A stretch of DNA of 5,658 nt from assembly GCA_031259655.1 (NCBI GenBank), contig JAIRLF010000014.1:1-5658 (forward strand). The letters are read 5' to 3'. Within the stretch, counting starts at the first letter, position 1, and the number at the start of each line of letters is the position of its first letter. Position numbers and translations under genes: made by a program. The notes beneath the pieces were generated by a model, which saw only the letters and a list, made by a program, of their open reading frames with translations, was not told where the DNA came from and did not search any database. The stretch is from Prevotellaceae bacterium. Lineage in GTDB: Bacteria > Bacteroidota > Bacteroidia > Bacteroidales > UBA932. Of this stretch, positions 1-5,170 are shown in pieces.

Positions 1-129
1 CAAGAGCTTGGTTTGAGTTTGAATGTGTGGACGGTAAACTCGTCTGAGGCTATGGATTTGTTTCTTAATCGGAATGTTGATTACATAACCACCGATGAAC
101 CCGAACTCTTGTTAAGCAAGAAAAAATGA
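1..129 (+). CDS. Glycerophosphodiester phosphodiesterase, C-terminal end (5' partial)
   Basis: The first 42 codons from the left edge are open and end at TGA 127-129; the start lies outside the window. The peptide contains LNVWTVN followed about 20 residues later by VDYITTDEPELL. This matches the last beta strands of the GDPD TIM barrel, where family members typically show a 'v.vWTvN' strand and a closing 'GvDgIiTDyP' motif. GDPD enzymes hydrolyse glycerophosphodiesters to glycerol-3-phosphate and an alcohol. The catalytic residues lie in the missing N-terminal part, so activity and any signal peptide cannot be judged. The next gene starts 33 bp downstream on the same strand, which suggests co-transcription. 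The family call is fairly secure; the exact substrate is unknown. Confidence 0.82.
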   Translation, partial: QELGLSLNVWTVNSSEAMDLFLNRNVDYITTDEPELLLSKKK

Positions 130-162
130 TAATCGAAATGTGCTTTACAAAAGTTTAAAAAT

Positions 163-906
163 ATGGCAAATAGAAAGTTAGTTATTATTCCTACCTACAA
201 CGAAAAAGAAAACATCAAAGCAATTATCGAAAAAGTTTTTTCGTTGAGTGGTGGCTTTGAAATTCTGATTATTGACGATGGCTCTCCGGACGGCACCGCC
301 GGCATTGTGAAGGAACTCATGATACAACACCCTGATTCGCTTCATCTTGTCGAACGTTCGGGGAAACTTGGACTGGGAACGGCATATATCACCGGTTTCA
401 AGTATGCAATCGAACATAAATATGATTATATCTTCGAGATGGACGCCGATTTTTCGCACAACCCCAACGATTTAATACATTTGTACGAAGCATGTTGCGA
501 TGGCGCCGATGTAGCGATAGGTTCGAGATACATATCGGGAGTAAATGTCGTGAATTGGCCCATGGGCAGAGTAATTATGTCATATTATGCATCTTCGTAT
601 GTTCGTTTGGTTACGGGAATGAGAGTCAAAGATGCAACGGCAGGCTTCAAATGCTACACATTCAAGGTGTTGAATGCTATCAATCTCGACCGTATCAAGA
701 TGAAAGGCTATGGTTTTCAGATAGAAATGAAATATACGGCTTGGAAATTAGGTTTCAAAATAGTCGAAGTCCCGATTATTTTTATCGACAGGAAATTAGG
801 TTCCTCGAAAATGAACTCCGGAATATTCGGCGAAGCCGCTTGGGGCGTTTTTAAACTGCGTTTCAGGAGAATCAAACCTTTACATGCGGAGTATGGAAAA
901 GACTAA
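163..906 (+). CDS. Polyprenol-phosphate mannose synthase-like GT2 glycosyltransferase
   Basis: This 247-residue protein is a family 2 glycosyltransferase of the dolichol/polyprenol-phosphate mannose synthase type. Visible motifs, in order, are VIIPTYNEKENI (7-18), IIDDGSPDGT (36-45, nucleotide-sugar binding), the metal-binding DAD at 94-96 in FEMDADFSHNP, GSRY followed by a V.NWP motif, the DATAGFKCY acceptor-side motif, GFQIEM, and EVPIIFIDR with LGSSKM near the C-terminus. It is full length for the soluble, DPM1-like class and has no C-terminal membrane pair. By family it moves a sugar, usually mannose from GDP-mannose, onto polyprenyl phosphate at the inner face of the cytoplasmic membrane, giving a lipid-linked donor for envelope or protein glycosylation. 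The sugar and acceptor are inferred. The start ATG at 163 sits next to an A/T-rich leader without Shine-Dalgarno, as is usual in Bacteroidota. Its 3' end overlaps ubiE. Confidence 0.88.
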   Translation: MANRKLVIIPTYNEKENIKAIIEKVFSLSGGFEILIIDDGSPDGTAGIVKELMIQHPDSLHLVERSGKLGLGTAYITGFKYAIEHKYDYIFEMDADFSHNPNDLIHLYEACCDGADVAIGSRYISGVNVVNWPMGRVIMSYYASSYVRLVTGMRVKDATAGFKCYTFKVLNAINLDRIKMKGYGFQIEMKYTAWKLGFKIVEVPIIFIDRKLGSSKMNSGIFGEAAWGVFKLRFRRIKPLHAEYGKD

Positions 907-1594
907 GGTTGCCGAAATGTTTGACAATATCGCATCCGGATACGATTTCCTGAACAGAACACTTTCGCTCGGTACGGACAGGATTTGGCGTCGAAAATTG
1001 CGGAAAATGCTTGACGTTGCTAATCCTGCTCTTGTTCTAGACGTTGCAACAGGCACCGGCGACCTTGCTATCGAATGCGCCAAAAGCAAAAGAAAAAAAA
1101 CACGAAAAATTACAGGCGTCGATATTTCTGAAAAAATGCTTGAGAAAGGACGTGAAAAGATTGAAAAAAAACATCTTGGCGACTGTATCGACCTCCGTTA
1201 CGGAGATAGCGAAAATTTGGAGTTCGAATCGAACATGTTCGATGCTGTAGTCGTTGGCTTTGGAGTGCGTAATTTCGAAAATCTGGACAAAGGACTCCGC
1301 GAAATGCGCAGAGTTACAAAACCTTCGGGTAAGGTTTTTATTCTGGACTTTTCGATGCCTCGAAACTCGTTTATTCGAACGCTTTACAGTTTTTATTTTT
1401 TTCGCATCCTCCCTCTTATTGGGAAAATTGTGTCAGGAAATAATCATGCATACAGATATTTACCCGAATCTGTCAGTCAGTTTCCTCAATACGAGCAAAT
1501 GACAAACCGGATGAACAAAGCAGGATTTGTGAATACCAAATACAAACCGCTTACATTCGGCATTGCTGTCATCTACTCGGGAAGCAAAAACTAA
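884..1594 (+). CDS. ubiE: Demethylmenaquinone methyltransferase
   Basis: This 236-residue class I SAM-dependent methyltransferase is of the UbiE/MenG/COQ5 family, which performs the final C-methylation of demethylmenaquinone to menaquinone; a Bacteroidales host would use only the menaquinone branch. Family signatures are MFDNIASGYDFLNRTLSLG (12-30), SAM motif I LDVATGTGDL (52-61), GVDIS with the acidic D80, YGDSENL (106-112), the family-typical GFGVRNF (125-131), LDFSMP (154-159) and YRYLPESVSQFP (190-201). The length is near normal, but the N-terminus is short compared with many Bacteroides members. Two starts are possible: ATG 884, overlapping the upstream gene by 23 bp, or ATG 893, overlapping by 14 bp. 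Both fit the domain, and no ribosome-binding signal decides between them, although CAGGAGA lies 13 bp before ATG 884. The overlap implies translational coupling to the glycosyltransferase gene. Function is secure; the start is not. Confidence 0.94.
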   Translation: MRSMEKTKVAEMFDNIASGYDFLNRTLSLGTDRIWRRKLRKMLDVANPALVLDVATGTGDLAIECAKSKRKKTRKITGVDISEKMLEKGREKIEKKHLGDCIDLRYGDSENLEFESNMFDAVVVGFGVRNFENLDKGLREMRRVTKPSGKVFILDFSMPRNSFIRTLYSFYFFRILPLIGKIVSGNNHAYRYLPESVSQFPQYEQMTNRMNKAGFVNTKYKPLTFGIAVIYSGSKN

Positions 1595-1626
1595 AAGTGA
1601 AGAGTGTAATTAAAAAACAATAAGTT

Positions 1627-2496
1627 ATGAAACATTTATTTACAATTATGGTTGTGGCGTTATTCCCTGTGTTGGGAATTTATGCGCAAAGCGTTGTTTA
1701 CGAAACGCATACTCTGAAAAGTGAAATACTGAAAATGGAACGTAAGTATTCCATTTATCTGCCGGCGGGTTACGACAAATCCGACCAAAGCTATCCGGCG
1801 CTCTATCTTCTTCACGGCGCAGGCGACGACCATGCCGGATGGGTGCAATTCGGACAAGTTCAACATATTGCAGATAAAACTATCGCCGAAGGAAAAGCCT
1901 GTCCAATGATTGTCGTGATGCCCGACGCTAACACCGGACGTAGAGGATATTTCAATGATATTCAAGGTGATTTCGATTACGAAGATTTCTTTTTCAAGGA
2001 ATTGATTCCTCATATCGAAACGATATACAGAGTTCGTAGCGAACGCCGTTACCGCGCTATTGCAGGCTTGTCGATGGGAGGAGGCGGAACAATTTTTTAT
2101 TCGCTACATCAACCCGACATGTTTGCTGCTGCCGCTCCATTGAGCGCATCTACAGGTAGTTGGGAGATGGGACAACTAAAAACCCGTCTCGGTAATGCCG
2201 CCGGCAAAGTAACCGACGCTCAATTGGAAGCTTATTTCAAACGCCATAATATTGAGGAAATTATCAAAAACGCTTCCAAAGAAGAGTTGGATAAAATTAA
2301 ACGTATCCGCTGGTATATCAGTTGCGGAGACGACGACTTTCTATACGAGGGAAACTGTCTGATGCATATTCTTTTCCGAAAAAACGAGATTGCTCACGAA
2401 TATCGCGTGAAAGACGGCGGTCATACATGGTCGTATTGGCGTATGGAACTCCCGCTGGTTATGGAGTTTGTGGCAAAATCGTTTATGCAATATTGA
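1627..2496 (+). CDS. Secreted alpha/beta-hydrolase esterase (esterase D / XynZ-like family)
   Basis: This 289-residue protein has a signal peptide: a Lys/His start, a hydrophobic core at 4-19, and probable cleavage at YA/QS after residue 20. It lacks a Cys right after that site, so it is not an obvious lipoprotein. The mature part is one alpha/beta-hydrolase domain of the putative esterase family (Pfam PF00756). Visible features are LYLLHGAGDD (oxyanion-hole strand and loop, 59-68), VMPDANTGRRGYFND, the nucleophile elbow GLSMGGGG with Ser149, a CGDDDF acidic loop at 233-238 (D237 the likely triad Asp), and GGHTW with His266. Relatives include feruloyl and acetyl-xylan esterase domains and S-formylglutathione hydrolase. 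Secretion favours a carbohydrate-ester substrate, but the substrate cannot be read from sequence. No carbohydrate-binding module or dockerin is present. The gene begins 32 bp after ubiE on the same strand, so it may be the last gene of the unit; the palindromic repeat starts 4 bp after its stop. Confidence 0.88.
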   Translation: MKHLFTIMVVALFPVLGIYAQSVVYETHTLKSEILKMERKYSIYLPAGYDKSDQSYPALYLLHGAGDDHAGWVQFGQVQHIADKTIAEGKACPMIVVMPDANTGRRGYFNDIQGDFDYEDFFFKELIPHIETIYRVRSERRYRAIAGLSMGGGGTIFYSLHQPDMFAAAAPLSASTGSWEMGQLKTRLGNAAGKVTDAQLEAYFKRHNIEEIIKNASKEELDKIKRIRWYISCGDDDFLYEGNCLMHILFRKNEIAHEYRVKDGGHTWSYWRMELPLVMEFVAKSFMQY

Positions 2497-2500
2497 GTAA

Positions 2501-2561
2501 GGGCGTATGCGATACGCCCCTACAACGACCATATACCGGTAGGGGCGTATTGCATACGCCC
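2501..2561. repeat. Nested palindromic intergenic repeat (possible bidirectional terminator)
   Basis: Two 23-nt arms, 2501-2523 and 2539-2561, are inverted copies with one mismatch, separated by 15 nt. Each arm is also a hairpin by itself: GGGCGTAT, loop GCG, ATACGCCC at 2501-2519; and GGGCGTAT, loop TGC, ATACGCCC at 2543-2561. The whole is therefore a cruciform-capable element with two alternative foldings. It is far richer in G+C than the flanks and lies between convergent genes, 4 bp after the esterase stop and 49 bp beyond the stop of the FHA gene. It resembles dispersed REP/MITE-like short palindromes. It could end transcription from both sides, but no T-run follows either hairpin, so a classic intrinsic terminator is not shown. 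Confidence 0.8.
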
Positions 2562-2610
2562 AACAATATCCACACAGAGACGACATTGGCATTATGCGAC
2601 AAGGGTTGTA

Positions 2611-3141
2611 TTAATTCCCAATTTCCATCATGATTTTCTGCCGCAATTCTTTTAATTCCTCATCATCTTTGATGGCTAATGCGTTGTTACAGTATTCCAG
2701 AGCGACCTCGTAGACTTCATTTTCGTAATTTATTTTCGCTCGCTGTTTATACTCTTCAAACTCTGTCGATTTGCCGAAGAGAATGAAATAAGCCAACGCC
2801 ACCGCAACGACGCTGCCGATTATTCCCCAAAGAATACCCCGATTTAGTTTCGGTTTCGGTTTCGGTTTCGGCGGTTTTGCGACTGTTACAGTCTTTGCTT
2901 TGGAGAAATATGTTTCCCATGGCAAAACAGTGTTTCCTATACGGATAACATCATTCTCGTTGAGATGCACTTCTTGAAGTACTTTAACTTCATTCACAAA
3001 AGTGTCATTGTTTATGTCACAATTGACTAAACGAAATCGACCGTCATTATCCTGAATAATTCGAAGATGATAATTAGCCGCTAATGGGTCTCCGGTGACA
3101 ACCGTGTTTTCGGGAGCGCGCCCGATTGTTATTATTTTCAT
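2611..3141 (-). CDS. FHA-like domain membrane protein with Pro-Lys linker and TPR-like C-terminus
   Basis: This 176-residue protein has three parts. Residues 1-79 form a forkhead-associated (FHA)-like beta sandwich: IGR at 6-8, YHLRI around His25, then NNDTFVN (44-50), LNENDVIRIGN (60-70) and LPWETYF. FHA domains normally bind phosphothreonine peptides. Here GR, the His, and both Asn (45, 50) are kept, but the usual Ser three residues before the His is Ala22, and the Gly of the NG pairs are Asp46 and Glu51, so phosphopeptide binding may be weakened or changed. A basic Pro-Lys linker (89-98) leads to one membrane helix (about 103-122). The positive charge before the helix predicts the FHA part in the cytoplasm and the C-terminus in the periplasm. 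Residues 127-172 look like one or two TPR-type helices (YEVALEYCNNALAI). It is the last gene of the minus-strand cluster, after a 161-bp spacer. Partner and function are unknown. Confidence 0.75.
   Translation of the reverse strand: MKIITIGRAPENTVVTGDPLAANYHLRIIQDNDGRFRLVNCDINNDTFVNEVKVLQEVHLNENDVIRIGNTVLPWETYFSKAKTVTVAKPPKPKPKPKLNRGILWGIIGSVVAVALAYFILFGKSTEFEEYKQRAKINYENEVYEVALEYCNNALAIKDDEELKELRQKIMMEIGN
2848..2871 (-). repeat. Four tandem hexanucleotides coding Pro-Lys in the linker
   Basis: TTTCGG is repeated four times on the plus strand, which reads CCGAAA on the coding strand and gives four Pro-Lys dipeptides. The run lies just before the membrane helix of the FHA protein. The unit is a multiple of three, so slippage would change the linker by whole dipeptides without a frameshift. 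Confidence 0.9.
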
Positions 3142-3302
3142 ATATTTACTTTATTTAATATTTATAATATTTATTTAATCCTTAATTCTTTAATAATATC
3201 TTTCCTTAACTTTTTGACTGTTAGTCTGCCGTAATAACATTACACTCTTTTTATTTTATTCATTATTTTTATGTCTCTCATATTCATGATAAATTATATA
3301 AA
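3142..3302. other. Very A+T-rich spacer between the TonB-like and FHA genes
   Basis: This 161-bp gap has about 17% G+C by hand count, much lower than the coding regions around it. It is probably the leader, and perhaps the promoter region, of the FHA gene on the minus strand. I looked for the Bacteroidota sigma-factor -7 element TAnnTTTG on that strand and found no match. The longest start-to-stop stretch I noticed on the minus strand is a 15-codon one, without recognisable content. It may also hold the eroded remains of the missing 3' half of the TonB-like gene, but no such coding is visible. Confidence 0.55.
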
Positions 3303-3779
3303 TCATTGTTGTCTGAACACATAAACGTCAGTAACTTGACCTTCCTGATTAACGACAATATCAACAACCACTAATCCTTGTTTTTTATCATTATAGATGA
3401 GTACAGGAAATCCTACTGCAACCGAACGTCCCGACAGGCTGTGCCTCATTCGCTGACGAAGACTGGGAAGACCGGCGGGAGTGTCGGCTGTACGCGTCGC
3501 TTCATCTTCGCAACCGCCGGAATACAGACTGTTTTCGTCGATAGAAATTGAATTATCTGCCTCTTCCTCGCCTTGTGAAGAGCTTCGGAACAGAACGCGA
3601 TTGTCAATTTTCGGCTTGGACGCTTCGACAGGAACATCGCCATAGTCGCTAATTTCCGAAGGTTTTAATTCGGGCTGTGGAGCGGGTTTTGGAACGGGAT
3701 TCCGCCGTGGAGCAGGTTGTAAATCCGAATATTGTTGCTGTTTTTTTACGGACCTTCCGGTTCTGTCAAATACTTTCAT
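3303..3779 (-). CDS. Proline-rich protein with a truncated TonB C-terminal-like domain
   Basis: I chose ATG 3779 as the start because it overlaps the stop of the upstream WG gene as ATGA (3776-3779), the usual form of translational coupling. An earlier in-frame ATG at 3809 would add ten residues inside that gene. The product has 158 residues: a basic Gln-rich start, a Pro-rich stretch (22-40), a low-complexity acidic middle (about 69-99), and from 117 a segment GRSVAVGFPVLIYNDKKQGLVVVDIVVNQEGQVTDVYVF. This segment resembles the start of the TonB C-terminal domain in Bacteroidales energy transducers (a 'GR..G.P.P.Y...GvVVV.I.V...G.V' pattern). The rest of that domain, usually some 40-50 residues of helix and strand, is missing: the frame stops at TGA 3305-3303 and the DNA turns very A+T-rich. 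No N-terminal membrane helix is present, unlike TonB. It may be a decayed energy-transducer gene or a short adaptor. Confidence 0.6.
   Translation of the reverse strand: MKVFDRTGRSVKKQQQYSDLQPAPRRNPVPKPAPQPELKPSEISDYGDVPVEASKPKIDNRVLFRSSSQGEEEADNSISIDENSLYSGGCEDEATRTADTPAGLPSLRQRMRHSLSGRSVAVGFPVLIYNDKKQGLVVVDIVVNQEGQVTDVYVFRQQ
3776..3779 (-). promoter_or_regulatory. ATGA stop/start overlap coupling two genes
   Basis: On the minus strand the four bases 3779-3776 read ATGA. ATG begins the proline-rich TonB-like gene, and TGA ends the WG-repeat gene. Such 4-bp overlaps commonly mean re-initiation by the same ribosome, so the two proteins are probably made together. This overlap is the reason for preferring start 3779 over 3809. 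Confidence 0.7.
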
Positions 3780-5134
3780 TTGCTGCTTTTTAAGTTTAAA
3801 AATTCCCAATAAGCAATGCCAAGAGAGAAGTCGTCATCATATATCAACGGAATGACTTCTTTGCCGGTTTTGTCGATATAGCCACGTTTGTCATAGCCAT
3901 GTTTGTCATTCATCACATGAGCAAGCCCTTCGGAAAAAGGCAAGGCAAAATTGTATTTCAAAGGAATGATTTTTTTACCGGTTTTGTCGATAAAGCCCCA
4001 TTTGTCGTTCAATTCTACAGCCGCAAGCCCTTCGGAAAAATCCCATGCACTATCGTATTTCAAAGGAATGACTTCTTTGCCGTTTCTGTTGATATAGCCA
4101 TATTTGTCGTTCAATCTCACAGTAGCAAGTCCTTCGGAAAAATCCCGTGCATAATCGTATTTACAAGGAACGACTTCTTTGCCGGTTTTGTCGATATAGC
4201 CACATTTGCCGTTCAATTCTACACGAGCAAGCCCTTCGAAAAAAGTCCGTCTGCCGTCCCAGCTTCCGATACCAAGCCCTTCGCCGCCATCGTATTTCAA
4301 AGGAGTAACTTCTTTGCCGGTTTTGTCAATATAGCCACATTTGCCGTTCAAACATACACGAGCAAGCCCTTCGAAAAAAGGCAATGCATCATCGTATTTC
4401 AACGGAGTGACTTCTTTACCGGTTTTGTCAATGTAGCCATATTTGCCGTTCAATTCTACACGAGCAAACCCTCCGAGAAAAATCGCTGCATCATCGTATT
4501 TACAAGGAACGACTTCTTTGCCGGTTTTGTTGATATAGCCCCATTTGTCGTTCAATTTTACACAAGCAAGTCCTTCTAAAAAAGTCCCTGCACCATCGTA
4601 TTTCAACGGAATGACTTCTTTGCCGGTTTTGTCGATATAGCCACATTTGCCGTTCAATTTTACACGAGCAAGCCCTTCGGAAAAATCATTTACATAATCG
4701 TATTTCAAAGGAGTTATTTCTTTGCCGGTTCTGTTGATATAGCCCCATTTGTCGTTCAATTCTACACGAGCAAACCCTCCGAAAAAATCTTTTGCATCAT
4801 CGTATTTACAAGGAGTGACTTCTTTGCCGGTTTCGTCTATAAAACCATATTTGTAATCCGACATTTTTATTTTCAATTTTCCATCGTCAATTGCATCTTC
4901 ACATTTTTTTATCCAACTCTTGACGTCGTTCTTTTCGGGAATATCTTTGGGAACACAGGCTTTGCGGATTGCTTGAAAATATTCTTTTGCTTTTACGTAG
5001 TTGCCCGCCTTGTATGCGGCAACGCCTTTACCGTGATATGTACGGTAACAAATGGAATATTCCTGCGCATATACGCAGACAAACATCAAACTTAAAATTA
5101 ATAATATCACACTCTTTTTCATTGTATTATTCAT
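3776..5134 (-). CDS. Secreted TPR-like / WG-repeat protein
   Basis: This 452-residue protein has a signal peptide (KK at 6-7, hydrophobic core 8-22, likely cleavage YA/QE after 23). A short helical TPR-like region (about 30-82, with YKAGNYVKAKEYFQAI and the WIKKCEDAI end typical of Bacteroidota TPR proteins) follows. From 95 to the end run ten WG-type repeats (Pfam WG_beta_rep-like; consensus K-W/Y/C-GYIDKTGKEV-PLKYD-F-EGLARV-LN). Eight of the first nine repeats are 33-34 residues. The sixth has an 11-residue insertion near 284-294, and a 5-residue duplication precedes the tenth, which is degenerate. The repeats are thought to form beta-hairpin arrays; a molecular function is not established to my knowledge. 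Start ATG 5134 gives MNNTMKK; ATG 5122 (MKKSVILL) is an equally good signal-peptide start. The gene follows another WG gene by 36 bp and overlaps the TonB-like gene by 4 bp. It likely acts in the periplasm or at the cell surface. Confidence 0.88.
   Translation of the reverse strand: MNNTMKKSVILLILSLMFVCVYAQEYSICYRTYHGKGVAAYKAGNYVKAKEYFQAIRKACVPKDIPEKNDVKSWIKKCEDAIDDGKLKIKMSDYKYGFIDETGKEVTPCKYDDAKDFFGGFARVELNDKWGYINRTGKEITPLKYDYVNDFSEGLARVKLNGKCGYIDKTGKEVIPLKYDGAGTFLEGLACVKLNDKWGYINKTGKEVVPCKYDDAAIFLGGFARVELNGKYGYIDKTGKEVTPLKYDDALPFFEGLARVCLNGKCGYIDKTGKEVTPLKYDGGEGLGIGSWDGRRTFFEGLARVELNGKCGYIDKTGKEVVPCKYDYARDFSEGLATVRLNDKYGYINRNGKEVIPLKYDSAWDFSEGLAAVELNDKWGFIDKTGKKIIPLKYNFALPFSEGLAHVMNDKHGYDKRGYIDKTGKEVIPLIYDDDFSLGIAYWEFLNLKSSK
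3779..4852 (-). repeat. Tandem array of about 102-bp WG-coding repeats
   Basis: Ten repeats encode the WG units of the 452-residue protein. The basic unit is 34 codons (102 bp) and is well conserved at DNA level, for example in the blocks TGCCGGTTTTGTC and ACACGAGCAAGCCCTTCG on the plus strand. Repeats 1, 4 and 7 carry Pro-Cys instead of Pro-Leu, from TTTACAAGGA in place of TTTCAAAGGA or TTTCAACGGA. These copies begin at 4803, 4497 and 4158, that is 306 and 339 bp apart, the latter being 306 plus the 33-bp insertion. Confidence 0.9.
3878..3907 (-). repeat. 15-bp tandem duplication between the last two WG repeats
   Basis: Positions 3878-3892 and 3893-3907 are two adjacent 15-bp units (ATAGCC A[C/T]G TTTGTC) that differ at one base. 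On the coding strand they give the doubled peptide DKHGY-DKRGY. The duplication is in frame and displaces the tenth WG repeat by five residues. It looks like a recent slippage event. Confidence 0.85.
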
Positions 5135-5170
5135 TATTTTATAATCATGTTAATCGCATTTCAGACAGGT

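Noticed and set aside
2322..2633. Open frames on both strands across the esterase 3' end and the palindrome (103 and 83 codons)
   Set aside because: They are shadows of the esterase gene extended through the palindromic repeat; the peptides show no domain and mirror the repeat.
3234..3290. Tiny minus-strand open frame (about 15 codons, beginning MNMRDIKIMNKIKRV) in the A+T-rich spacer
   Set aside because: It is short, in 17% G+C DNA where Lys/Ile/Asn codons arise by chance, and shows no supporting signal. A faint likeness to the start of the WG signal peptide is not enough.
3303..3809. Start at ATG 3809 for the TonB-like gene (168 residues)
   Set aside because: It would overlap the WG gene by 34 bp, while ATG 3779 gives the classic ATGA coupling. 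The extra residues MGIFKLKKQQ are the shifted reading of the WG gene end.
3899..4579. Long plus-strand open frame of 226 codons opposite the WG array
   Set aside because: It is the complement of the 102-bp repeats. Since the unit is a multiple of three and lacks stops on the opposite strand, the frame stays open by periodicity. The peptide (FAGFVDIA.FAVQFYTSKPF) has the same period and no start context of its own.
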